Shown here piece by piece: positions 9,006 through 16,906 of a stretch of 34,704 bases of DNA. Each line of letters starts with the position of its first letter. The first letter of the stretch is position 1. The position numbers and the translations under genes were made by a program. The notes below the pieces were generated by a model. That model had not been told where the DNA came from, ran no database searches, and worked only from the letters and a program-made list of their open reading frames with translations. The stretch spans positions 1-34,704 of the forward strand of contig CAZGWH010000019.1 of assembly GCA_964529325.1 (NCBI GenBank), in the 5' to 3' direction. Source of the stretch: GCA-2689995 sp964529325 (lineage in GTDB: Bacteria > Fidelibacterota > Marinisomatia > SCGC-AAA003-L08 > GCA-2689995).

Positions 9006-9853
9006 TATTTAGGAATAAACTCTCCTCGGATTAATACATTTCTATCTATAGTCTTGTTTATAATCAGTATTTCTGTATCCTTACTATTAATTGAAAAATG
9101 AGAAGTTCTTAACTTTCCAGGGAAATTTTCACTATTTTCAATTTTGCTCTGAGTTGAAGAAGAAGAATAAAAAATTGATGTTACGACTTTATTATTTTCA
9201 ATAAAATTTAAAATATAAGGTTGATAGAGACCACTTTCATTATTATAAATACCTCGTGAATACAACCAGAAATCACCTTCTAAATCTTCTGAAAAACTAA
9301 ATAATGCATTATCACCTATTTCCAACATTGAATATGAAATTAATTTTTTTCCTGTAATTACATTTAATATTTGATTATCATTATAATCTATTTCAGAAAT
9401 GAAAGACTTTCTTCTTTTTGGTTTTAATTGATGAGTTAATCGGACTAATACAGGTATTTCTTTAGATTTTATTATTAATTGATGACTCCCTTTTGGTATA
9501 TTTATTTGAATTTTACCTGATTTGGAAAATGAATGTGCCGGATGTTTTTTTGACCTTGTATTATCAGAAATTGAAAGTGTTTCTGTAATTTCAAGAGTTT
9601 CTGTATTATCCAATTTTAAATTAAATGAAATATCAATGGGAATATTAATTTTCTTTGGTACAGGTTTTCTAAAATATAAATTTATTAATTTAGGACCTTC
9701 TATTTCATAAATACATTCTTCACTTTTTAAAATATAATAATCAATAGCTTTTTTATTTATTAATAATGTCTCAATTTCAATATTATTTATTGGGTGCAAT
9801 AATTTACCAAATGATAATGCAATTAAAATTATTAAATAAATTACTGGTTTCAT
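9005..9853 (-). CDS. Exported protein of unknown function downstream of pgsW
   Basis: 282 aa. An N-terminal hydrophobic segment (MKPVIYLIILIALSFG) looks like a signal peptide. The rest is predicted all-beta, with a Lys-rich patch (LKPKRRKSF, ~140-150) and a Ser-rich stretch (FYSSSSTQS). There are no cysteines after the signal apart from one near residue 48 and no catalytic motif that I recognise. Its ATG abuts the pgsW stop (TAAATG) and its stop overlaps the barrel start, so it is locked between the polymer genes and the barrel. A periplasmic or outer-membrane adaptor for polymer export is a reasonable guess, but nothing in the sequence proves it. Confidence 0.6.
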   Translation of the reverse strand: MKPVIYLIILIALSFGKLLHPINNIEIETLLINKKAIDYYILKSEECIYEIEGPKLINLYFRKPVPKKINIPIDISFNLKLDNTETLEITETLSISDNTRSKKHPAHSFSKSGKIQINIPKGSHQLIIKSKEIPVLVRLTHQLKPKRRKSFISEIDYNDNQILNVITGKKLISYSMLEIGDNALFSFSEDLEGDFWLYSRGIYNNESGLYQPYILNFIENNKVVTSIFYSSSSTQSKIENSENFPGKLRTSHFSINSKDTEILIINKTIDRNVLIRGEFIPK

Positions 9854-10999
9854 TTATATTGTAGAATCTGGATTAAATGATTTTAATCTATCATTCACTT
9901 GTTTATGACTATATAACCCAATTCCCAAAATCATACCCAAACTAATAATTGTGCATATCCAGGTAATTAATAAATTATATTTTTCAGTAAAATAAAGGAC
10001 ACCTTTTCCGATTTTTTTCTTTGTTGGACCTTGAGGCAAAATTCCATCTATTACCTTATTCACTTTAATAATACTCACCACTGGAACATTATTTTCAGCA
10101 AATGACTTTACCACGCTCGGATTCATTTCTTTTTTCATTATTTCATCAGAAGTGAAAACAGGTTTATTTTTTAATTTAGAAACACCACCAATTCCAATCG
10201 CCGAAACACCACCACCAATATTTATAAATGCAGAATATCTATTTAATGGAATATAAGATTCATACTTGTCTAAACGATAATTAATACTTCTCAATAAATT
10301 TGACGAATCTTTTTCTACAAAATAAGGGATAAAATCAATATTATTTCGTTTAATTGAAGATTTAATTAAATTTCGAGATTCTGTTCCCCCAAAATTACCA
10401 ATTCTTTTTAAACAATCTCCCTTGCCACCAAGAGATGCCAATGTTGATTGATAATTAAAAATACCTTTATCTAATAAAACCGATTCCATATCTAACCATG
10501 TAAAGTTAGGATCTGTTGCACCCCATGTAGAAGATGAGACAGATGTAATTATTACAGGGTAAACTTCCAATGAGTTTACTGCACTAAATAGGGCAATGTT
10601 TGCACCTGGGTTTGAACCAGTTAAACACACTGCAATTGTATCTCCTTTTTCAACACCTACTTCCATTAATTTATCAACCATAAATCCAGCAAAATTAGGC
10701 TTTAATGTTGCTTGTTTATCAGCCAAACTACCATTACTTGAACGAATTAAACTTTCTTCCTTAAAAATCAATCCAGTTAAGTTGGGATCAATACTTTTAA
10801 AAATCTGCATATTTGATTCTTCAACAAAAGATTTCAATGCTTTTAATGCTTTTTTCATCGTTTTAGATGCTGTAATCTTTTCATCATAATTAACAGACTT
10901 TTCTACAACTGTTGAATTAAACACCCCAAAAACTAATAATAAATTAATAACAGCCATCGTAACTAAAATTCTTGTTTTTTGTATCACAGGTCTAAACAT
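9854..10999 (-). CDS. pgsW: Poly-gamma-glutamate system protein PgsW
   Basis: 381 aa from the ATG at 10999. I recognise this as the poly-gamma-glutamate system protein family that accompanies PgsB and PgsC in gram-negative lineages. It has an N-terminal membrane segment (RILVTMAVINLLLVFGVFN), a large extracytoplasmic domain with conserved-looking patches (VCLTGSNPGANIALFSAV, SSTWGATDPNFTWLDME, FINIGGGVSAIG) and a C-terminal membrane segment (~345-364). The start was chosen because a strong GGAGG (11008-11012) lies 8 bases before this ATG. It gives an 8-base overlap with pgsC, the same as between pgsB and pgsC. A GTG at 11014 would add five residues but has no such site. It probably partners PgsBC in synthesis or translocation of the polymer; the exact role of the family is not well defined. 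Confidence 0.8.
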   Translation of the reverse strand: MFRPVIQKTRILVTMAVINLLLVFGVFNSTVVEKSVNYDEKITASKTMKKALKALKSFVEESNMQIFKSIDPNLTGLIFKEESLIRSSNGSLADKQATLKPNFAGFMVDKLMEVGVEKGDTIAVCLTGSNPGANIALFSAVNSLEVYPVIITSVSSSTWGATDPNFTWLDMESVLLDKGIFNYQSTLASLGGKGDCLKRIGNFGGTESRNLIKSSIKRNNIDFIPYFVEKDSSNLLRSINYRLDKYESYIPLNRYSAFINIGGGVSAIGIGGVSKLKNKPVFTSDEIMKKEMNPSVVKSFAENNVPVVSIIKVNKVIDGILPQGPTKKKIGKGVLYFTEKYNLLITWICTIISLGMILGIGLYSHKQVNDRLKSFNPDSTI

Positions 11000-11432
11000 G
11001 AATTTGACCTCCACTAATTAATATCAATAATAATTGGACAGTTGCTCCTGTCATTAAAATTACACTAATTGTTCTAACTACTCCCTGTCTATCCATCCAA
11101 CTTGCAATCAACCCCGGAATAATATTACCAATTACTGCAAGATTTGCTTCTTCTTCTCCTAAAAAATATATTTTTGATAAATATCCAAGTAAAAATCCTA
11201 ATAATAGACTAAGTACTAATCTTCTTTTCCCATAAATAAATATAAAGTTTGATAATAACTTTACAATTCCAAATGCAATTAGACTTGCAATAAATGTTCC
11301 AATAACCCGTAATGGATCATGGAGATATAAAGCAATATATCCCGGAACAATTACACCGCCAGCCATTACTCCTAATGTTTCTGTAAGGAATAAGCTAATT
11401 ACTATTCCTAAACCTACCGCGATTTCAGTCAT
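10992..11432 (-). CDS. pgsC: Poly-gamma-glutamate synthase membrane subunit PgsC/CapC
   Basis: 146 aa, matching the usual ~150 aa of PgsC. It is almost entirely membrane segments, about five. The family hallmark GGVIVPGYIALYL lies at ~25-37, followed by the IIPGLIASWMDRQGV loop (~104-118). PgsC is the membrane partner of PgsB; the two form the ATP-dependent ligase that polymerises glutamate through the gamma-carboxyl. The start overlaps the pgsB stop by 8 bases, so the two should be made together. Confidence 0.9.
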   Translation of the reverse strand: MTEIAVGLGIVISLFLTETLGVMAGGVIVPGYIALYLHDPLRVIGTFIASLIAFGIVKLLSNFIFIYGKRRLVLSLLLGFLLGYLSKIYFLGEEEANLAVIGNIIPGLIASWMDRQGVVRTISVILMTGATVQLLLILISGGQIHV

Positions 11433-12585
11433 TAATTTTTGCCTGTTTCATTTTTGAAATAAATTCTTCTCCCCAACCGACCATATTTCCAATTCCCATA
11501 ATATATTCACCTGATAAATTATAAAAATAATTTAATAAATCATCAGAAGTTGATACTTTTGGAAAAGTTAGAATCTCACAATTTCCTGAATGATTATATA
11601 ATTTTAAATTGGGTAAATTATCACCTCTTATTATAAACAAATGAGGTTGAATTTTATTTAATACCAATTCGATCATTTGAGTAGTCCTAAATCGACGATC
11701 AGATCTCGCATTTAAAAATATTGCGATATGAGATTGGTCTGTCTGTTCTCTTAATAATTCAAATATCTGATAGGTTGATTGAGGATCATTCGCCGCAAAT
11801 GCATTAATAAAATTATTTGTTTCAGATTTCCCTTTTATTTTTAAAATCTGTAAAGCACCTGGATCGGGGGTTGCATTATACATTCCAGAGAGAGCTGTTT
11901 TTTTATCTATTCCAGCTAGTTTGCACACCTCTAATGCAATTGCAACATTTTCATTATGTTCAAGATATGAAAATCCCTTCATTACTTCTGAATCAATTTG
12001 CTCTCCTGCAACTTCTACAAAAGTAGAATTATTCTCAATTGATTTATCTTTAATGATGTTTGAAGTAGGGCATTTTGTTGTAATCATAATCCCATTTTCA
12101 GGGACAGAGTTTGAAAGTGATTTTGTTATTTCTTCCATAGTATAACCCATTTCATCAACATGATCCATTCTAATATTTGTAATTACACCAACATCTGACT
12201 TTATCATTTTATGTTCAGAAACCCATTGATATTCTGGCATAACCGCCATACACTCTATCACAATATATTCTGGGTTTTGTTTAGAAAAAGTGCGTAATAA
12301 TCGAAGTTGTTCACCGATTGATGGTGACCGTAATCGATGAATAATTCGATCTATTCCATTTTCATCTATTACCCTTGGGGAAGTACCTGTTACCTTTGCA
12401 AGGGTTTTAAATCCGCCAGCCCTTAATCCTCCTGCAATTAATCTTACAACAGATGATTTTCCACGCGAACCATTTACATGAATCCTATTCGGTAATTTTG
12501 CAAGAACCGATTGATGTAATTGATATTCCCAAATTCCAACCAATATGAGGACAAATATTAATGCCCCTAACGCAAATACAGTCAT
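11425..12585 (-). CDS. pgsB: Poly-gamma-glutamate synthase catalytic subunit PgsB/CapB
   Basis: 386 aa, close to the family norm of ~390-400. An N-terminal membrane anchor (residues 3-19) is followed by a Mur-ligase-like amide ligase domain. The P-loop NGSRGKSS is at 38-45, TGTSPR near 67, IECMAVMPEYQW (~110-121), VITNIRMDH at 134-142 with the Asp-His pair of the ligase core, and NAFAANDPQSTY in the C-terminal part. It uses ATP to join glutamate residues through the gamma-carboxyl at the cytoplasmic membrane. It follows the C25/dockerin gene by 26 bases and overlaps pgsC by 8. No CapA/PgsA and no CapD-type transpeptidase gene lies in the window, so how the polymer leaves or is anchored must differ from Bacillus. 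Confidence 0.92.
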   Translation of the reverse strand: MTVFALGALIFVLILVGIWEYQLHQSVLAKLPNRIHVNGSRGKSSVVRLIAGGLRAGGFKTLAKVTGTSPRVIDENGIDRIIHRLRSPSIGEQLRLLRTFSKQNPEYIVIECMAVMPEYQWVSEHKMIKSDVGVITNIRMDHVDEMGYTMEEITKSLSNSVPENGIMITTKCPTSNIIKDKSIENNSTFVEVAGEQIDSEVMKGFSYLEHNENVAIALEVCKLAGIDKKTALSGMYNATPDPGALQILKIKGKSETNNFINAFAANDPQSTYQIFELLREQTDQSHIAIFLNARSDRRFRTTQMIELVLNKIQPHLFIIRGDNLPNLKLYNHSGNCEILTFPKVSTSDDLLNYFYNLSGEYIMGIGNMVGWGEEFISKMKQAKIND

Positions 12586-12611
12586 TAAAGTTAAATTTTA
12601 TGCTGTCTTAC

Positions 12612-15600
12612 TTAACCTAAAATAATATTAATAATGATGATAATATCAAAAACATTTAAAACACCATCACCATTAATATCTGCAATATACAATTCAATTG
12701 AATCTAATGAATTTGATGTTGGATTTAATATTTGATTTACAATCAATATAACATCAACAATATTAATAACTGTATCCTGATTTACATCTCCCATTGTTAA
12801 TGGTGTACTTGGACGAGTTGTAATAAATAATGCAGACTCATCTGTTAAAGCTAATGCAGTTTCTGGGTATTGATTATTAAATGAATATTGTAAACCATCT
12901 GTGCTTGTATGGTCTTCAATTCCAACAGTAGCATAAGATCCATGAAATGGAGCCCAACCGCCACCACTATTTGATGTATTATTTACATTTTTATATTGAA
13001 TTTTAATTTCACCATCACCTGTTGGTGTTAATGTATCATATAAAATAATTTGAAAATCTTGATCATCATTTCCACCATTATTTCTCATATCAGACCATTC
13101 AATAATAAATGCATCCATACTTTGGTTATAATAAGTGTAAACATCTCCATTGTTAGATGTTTTTAAATCATCCCAAAATGCAGCAACCATGGGTGAGGGT
13201 CCACCTGCACCTGGAACAGGGTAATTTCTAAAAGATGTCATTTCAGAATCGCCAAAAGTTATCCATCCATTTGTACAAATAGTGACTTGGCTATATTCAA
13301 TACCATAAAATGAAAAATCAAATGGTAAGTTTACAGTTGTAGTTTGTTGTAAACTGGGGTTACCATCTCCACTATCATTTAAATTTAAATTTGTTCCTGT
13401 ACCACCATAATCAGGGTCAATTTCAATCCAATCATAAATACCTGCTAAGTTATATCCTAAATCACCTGAATCATATATATAATAACCATGCTGGTCAGGA
13501 CCAAGAGGATCTGTAATTGTAGCAGTCCCCACTTGAATATGCAATGGCTCACTATGATTATATCCATTTGAACTAGTTAAACTTAATTGAACAGGAATAA
13601 CCGTTCCATTAATAATATTTTCATTTGCTGTAATTTCAATTGAACTAGATGATAGTACTGAACTGTTTGCATTTATTAAATTCCATGAAATATTATTTTC
13701 AGCCACTGTAAATGTGCTTCCTGGAATAATTAATTCTCCACTAATATTATCTACACCAATATTTCCAATATTTTTTAATTCAATTTGTACATTTTTTGTT
13801 TCACCTGGATTAATTGTACCCCCAGAAATAAATGAATAATTATTTACAATTAATCTTCCACCTATAACATTTACAGGTAAATACCCATTGGCTTCATTAA
13901 TATTTGCATCAGATATTCTAATTCTTAATCCAAGCTCTTCACCATCCATTGCACTTTCGTTTAATGATATTAAATATGAAAGTATAATTTCTTCATTTAC
14001 CTCAATATTTGAAATTGTCTCCGTTGAATTTCCATCTAAAAATGTTACTAAATCAGAATTTGATGTTAATTCTACAGTTAAATTATTCTGTGTTGAATTA
14101 CCAAAGTTTTTTATTGGAATAGCTAAAGAAACTGTTTCACCCGGATTAAAAAAACCATCATTATTTCCAGTCAATGGCCAAGCCATACCATCATCATAAA
14201 TTGAAATATTTTCCGCTACTACATTTACAGGAAGCACTGCATCTGTAACTGAAATTGTTCCTTCGTGTGGTATTTTATTCTTCATTGTTACAGTTACACT
14301 TATACTTCCCTCTGGAATATCTTCAATATGAAAAAATGCATTTCCTAAATTATCAGTTAATCTATTTGCAAATATAACATCATTCCCCATTAATAATGTA
14401 ACTAACGCACCTTTCAGTGGATTATTATTTTCATCATTAACTGCAACTTCAATAAAATTTGAACCTAATGATAAATTAGAATTATAATTTACAGATAATT
14501 CTCTTGGTGTATCTGTCCATAAATGTGTTGCAGGGTCACCCATTAAATTATTCCAATGTGTAAAAATACTTACCATATTACCTGAATTTCCGGGGTATGT
14601 TTTTATTAAATGTAATTTACCATGAACTAAGGCTTCACCTGCTGTTTGAGCTCCTCCAGGAAATAATCCCCAATAAATACCCATATCTACAATATTATTA
14701 TACATTGTGTGAGTACCCGAAGTTGCAGTACCAACTGACGCAATTGCACCTTTTGGAATATTTTCTGAACCTGCTCTAAAAAATGATTCAGATAGTGCTT
14801 CACCACCCCATGAGCTTCCAAAACTTCCTGTATCACAAGTTAATACCGTTGCAAATGGAAGCATAAAACCATTATTTAGATTATTAATATTACCACTACC
14901 AAACCCACTAACACCAATATACCCTCGATAATTTAAAAATAATACACCACTATTTAGCTTATTGCTCATAAAACTTGACCACCCATTATTATATTGAGTA
15001 TCTACATTTTCAAATCCATATTCATCTAACATATCATTAATAAACATATTTGTAATTATTGTTGAAACACCCGAATTAGACGGGTCGCCCGCAAGTGCAG
15101 CACTTTCATACCAGTCTGTACCTGTTTGAGCAATATATGATGCTTTTTCATAATGGATTATTTTATTTACAACTGTTGCAATATCACTTGAATTTTCAAC
15201 TGACATTCTACCAACTACAACATCAGCATATAAATCATCACCACTTAGTAAACCATACGGATTATCTCCTTTACCACTATAACCAGACCAATTTTCCGTA
15301 AATGCAGGAATACTATATGAACCACTTACATCACCAATTAAAGTAACAAATTCTGGTTTGGGATCAAAATCTTCATACGCATTTTGAATATAATTTTTTA
15401 TTGAACTCGTGCTTGTTCCTGTCTGTGAAGTCGAAGCAGTATAAACTGTATATCCTCTTTTATGTCTCCATTCTAATAAGTTTTCTATATTAATATTTGT
15501 TAATGAGTTTCCACCCCCAATAACTAAAATTGCGGGCTGTTGAAATTCCATATCTTCAGTACGAGTAAAATTAGGAATTAAACTTTCATACATTTTTACA

Positions 15601-16184
15601 AAAGGTCTTGAATATTGAATTGTTTCTGTAATGGGAGATGATGTTAAAGGAGTGATATTAATATCGACATTATTGTAAACAACTAATCTTTTTTCTGATG
15701 GATAATATGTAAATGGTACAAATTCTATTGAAATAATATCAATTTCTCTCATTGTTTGTGGACTTGATATATTTAAATTATTTAGAGGATAACTTGAAAT
15801 TTGAGAAAAAGAATTATTTATTAATAAACTTCGAGAATAAATTTGTTTATGCTCATCATCTTCTATATATGGTAATAAATTGATATCTTCAATTGTGTAG
15901 GAATCTATAATTTCATATTGAACATTATATTGAACATTTTTATCAACCATATATAATGACGAAAATGTTGGTAAATCGGGCATTCCCACTTCTAATAATT
16001 GTCCCGTATGGTCAATTTTAATTTTCTGAAATTCTTCGTGTGAATCAAATTCAATTTCGCCTATATTTAAATTTAGGGTTCCACTACCATCTGACTGACT
16101 TTCATATTGGAAATGACTAATTGTTGAATTTGTGGTAGCGAATATGCCACTGATAAATAAAATAATTGTTAATAATTTTTGCAT
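12612..16184 (-). CDS. C25 gingipain-like secreted protein with C-terminal dockerin
   Basis: 1190 aa, first gene of the minus-strand run. A signal peptide (residues 1-16) is followed by a C25-type propeptide region (~20-210) and a C25 domain (~215-570): LVIGGG (220-225), FVTLIGDVSGSYSIP, VVVGRMS, NYRGYIG (418-424) and VLTCDTGSFG with C450 as the expected nucleophile. The catalytic His position of gingipain (fifth in NYTGHGS) is Tyr422. Downstream come CARDB/Ig-like domains (~590-940) and a region (~960-1120) of unknown fold with WITFGDSEM and MVAAFWDDL. Two dockerin loops lie in the last ~58 residues (GDVNQDTVINIVD and ADINGDGVLNVFD), ending IILG. There is no T9SS sorting domain. The start has an AAAGAG-type ribosome site. 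It may be a peptidase with altered chemistry or a non-catalytic surface protein. Confidence 0.85.
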   Translation of the reverse strand: MQKLLTIILFISGIFATTNSTISHFQYESQSDGSGTLNLNIGEIEFDSHEEFQKIKIDHTGQLLEVGMPDLPTFSSLYMVDKNVQYNVQYEIIDSYTIEDINLLPYIEDDEHKQIYSRSLLINNSFSQISSYPLNNLNISSPQTMREIDIISIEFVPFTYYPSEKRLVVYNNVDINITPLTSSPITETIQYSRPFVKMYESLIPNFTRTEDMEFQQPAILVIGGGNSLTNINIENLLEWRHKRGYTVYTASTSQTGTSTSSIKNYIQNAYEDFDPKPEFVTLIGDVSGSYSIPAFTENWSGYSGKGDNPYGLLSGDDLYADVVVGRMSVENSSDIATVVNKIIHYEKASYIAQTGTDWYESAALAGDPSNSGVSTIITNMFINDMLDEYGFENVDTQYNNGWSSFMSNKLNSGVLFLNYRGYIGVSGFGSGNINNLNNGFMLPFATVLTCDTGSFGSSWGGEALSESFFRAGSENIPKGAIASVGTATSGTHTMYNNIVDMGIYWGLFPGGAQTAGEALVHGKLHLIKTYPGNSGNMVSIFTHWNNLMGDPATHLWTDTPRELSVNYNSNLSLGSNFIEVAVNDENNNPLKGALVTLLMGNDVIFANRLTDNLGNAFFHIEDIPEGSISVTVTMKNKIPHEGTISVTDAVLPVNVVAENISIYDDGMAWPLTGNNDGFFNPGETVSLAIPIKNFGNSTQNNLTVELTSNSDLVTFLDGNSTETISNIEVNEEIILSYLISLNESAMDGEELGLRIRISDANINEANGYLPVNVIGGRLIVNNYSFISGGTINPGETKNVQIELKNIGNIGVDNISGELIIPGSTFTVAENNISWNLINANSSVLSSSSIEITANENIINGTVIPVQLSLTSSNGYNHSEPLHIQVGTATITDPLGPDQHGYYIYDSGDLGYNLAGIYDWIEIDPDYGGTGTNLNLNDSGDGNPSLQQTTTVNLPFDFSFYGIEYSQVTICTNGWITFGDSEMTSFRNYPVPGAGGPSPMVAAFWDDLKTSNNGDVYTYYNQSMDAFIIEWSDMRNNGGNDDQDFQIILYDTLTPTGDGEIKIQYKNVNNTSNSGGGWAPFHGSYATVGIEDHTSTDGLQYSFNNQYPETALALTDESALFITTRPSTPLTMGDVNQDTVINIVDVILIVNQILNPTSNSLDSIELYIADINGDGVLNVFDIIIIINIILG

Positions 16185-16262
16185 TTTCTCTTTCTTTTTA
16201 ATTTGAATTATTAAATTGATGATATCTTAAAAAAACATCTATAATAAATATACAGCAATCAA

Positions 16263-16291
16263 TATATATGATAGTTTTTGATATGTATCAA
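16263..16291 (-). promoter_or_regulatory. Candidate sigma70-like promoter for the minus-strand operon
   Basis: Read on the minus strand, TTGATA (16286-16291) is followed after exactly 17 bases by TATATA (16263-16268). This places a start of transcription near 16256, about 70 bases before the C25 ATG. It is the best-spaced pair in the spacer for this strand. The region is very AT-rich, so chance matches are likely, and FCB bacteria often use a different consensus. Confidence 0.35.
16278..16291. promoter_or_regulatory. 14-base palindrome, candidate operator
   Basis: TTGATA-TG-TATCAA is a perfect inverted repeat with 6-base arms and a 2-base centre. It overlaps the -35 box of the candidate minus-strand promoter and lies upstream of the plus-strand candidates, where a regulator could affect both operons. 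A weaker inverted repeat, ATCA-N7-TGAT, lies beside it at 16258-16272. Confidence 0.3.
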
Positions 16292-16299
16292 TTTGTAAT

Positions 16300-16329
16300 T
16301 TGATTAGGCTAAAATTCATTTATTATACA
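16300..16329 (+). promoter_or_regulatory. Candidate promoter 1 for the pilus operon
   Basis: TTGATT (16300-16305), an 18-base spacer and TATACA (16324-16329). It would give a leader of about 130 bases before the pilin start. Weak on its own in AT-rich DNA. Confidence 0.2.
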
Positions 16330-16380
16330 TTTAAACAAGTCTATAATTTAATAGATAGACGAGAAATCAAATCAAACAAA

Positions 16381-16410
16381 TTGTCACATAATATTTATGT
16401 TGTGTAATTT
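16381..16410 (+). promoter_or_regulatory. Candidate promoter 2 for the pilus operon
   Basis: TTGTCA (16381-16386), an 18-base spacer and TAATTT (16405-16410). Transcription would start near 16417, giving a leader of about 50 bases. It is closer to the gene than candidate 1 but has a poorer -10 box. Confidence 0.25.
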
Positions 16411-16456
16411 ACTAGGCTGTGTAGCTTATAGCAAATTCAAACAATGAAAATCAACA

Positions 16457-16464
16457 AAGGAGAG
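16457..16464 (+). promoter_or_regulatory. Ribosome binding site that sets the TTG start of the pilin
   Basis: AAAGGAGA ends 4 bases before the TTG at 16469. The only nearby upstream ATG (16444) is out of frame and ends after 12 codons, so this site supports initiation at TTG. Confidence 0.6.
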
Positions 16465-16468
16465 ACAC

Positions 16469-16906
16469 TTGATTCAATTTAATAATATCAAGAAAAAAAT
16501 AACAGAAGGGTTTACACTTGTAGAAATCCTTATCGTAGTTGTAATTATCGGAATTTTAGCTTCAGTAGCTATTCCAACCTATATGAAATATGTTGAAAGA
16601 GGTTATGCTTCTGATGCAAAAGTTCAAATTAAAAACATCTTAGAAAATGCTGAAATTTATCGACAAGAATCAGGTGAATGGCCTGTAGATGTTCAAACAA
16701 TGCTTGATGAAGGTGTTTTAGGAATGAAAAAGTCTGTTCTTAATAAATGGGAATTTGATTTACAATTAGAAGATGATGAATATGGTACTTCTGGCCAAAT
16801 TACTGCTTCTAGTCTACCCGGAATGAAAGGTGGAGAAGGAAAGCAAATTATTTACCTAATTGAAGAAGGTGAATATGTTGGATACGGACAAAAAAGAGAA
16901 CAGTAA
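16469..16906 (+). CDS. Type IV pilin (major pilin candidate)
   Basis: 145 aa from a TTG start. A short leader ends in G14, then F15-TLVEIL with Glu at +5, the class III prepilin signal cut and methylated by PilD. The hydrophobic helix IVVVIIGILASVAIPTYMKYVERG is typical of PilA/GspG proteins. A ~100-residue globular part with no cysteines (so no disulfide loop) follows, ending GYGQKREQ. As first gene of the pilus operon, with the strongest ribosome site, it is the best candidate for the main fibre subunit, though a GspG-like pseudopilin is possible. Its stop abuts the pilT start. Confidence 0.85.
   Translation: MIQFNNIKKKITEGFTLVEILIVVVIIGILASVAIPTYMKYVERGYASDAKVQIKNILENAEIYRQESGEWPVDVQTMLDEGVLGMKKSVLNKWEFDLQLEDDEYGTSGQITASSLPGMKGGEGKQIIYLIEEGEYVGYGQKREQ

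Noticed and set aside
11000..11014. GTG at 11014 as pgsW start
   Set aside because: The GGAGG at 11008-11012 overlaps this start and serves the ATG at 10999, which also restores the 8-base overlap seen between pgsB and pgsC.
16185..16200. T-rich run before the C25 gene as a terminator
   Set aside because: It has no stem-loop in front of it, and on the coding strand it is the A-rich/purine ribosome site region of the C25 gene.
16444..16482. 12-codon ORF from the ATG at 16444 overlapping the pilin start
   Set aside because: It is out of frame with the pilin, has no ribosome site of its own, and no leader-peptide features such as repeated codons or an attenuator hairpin.
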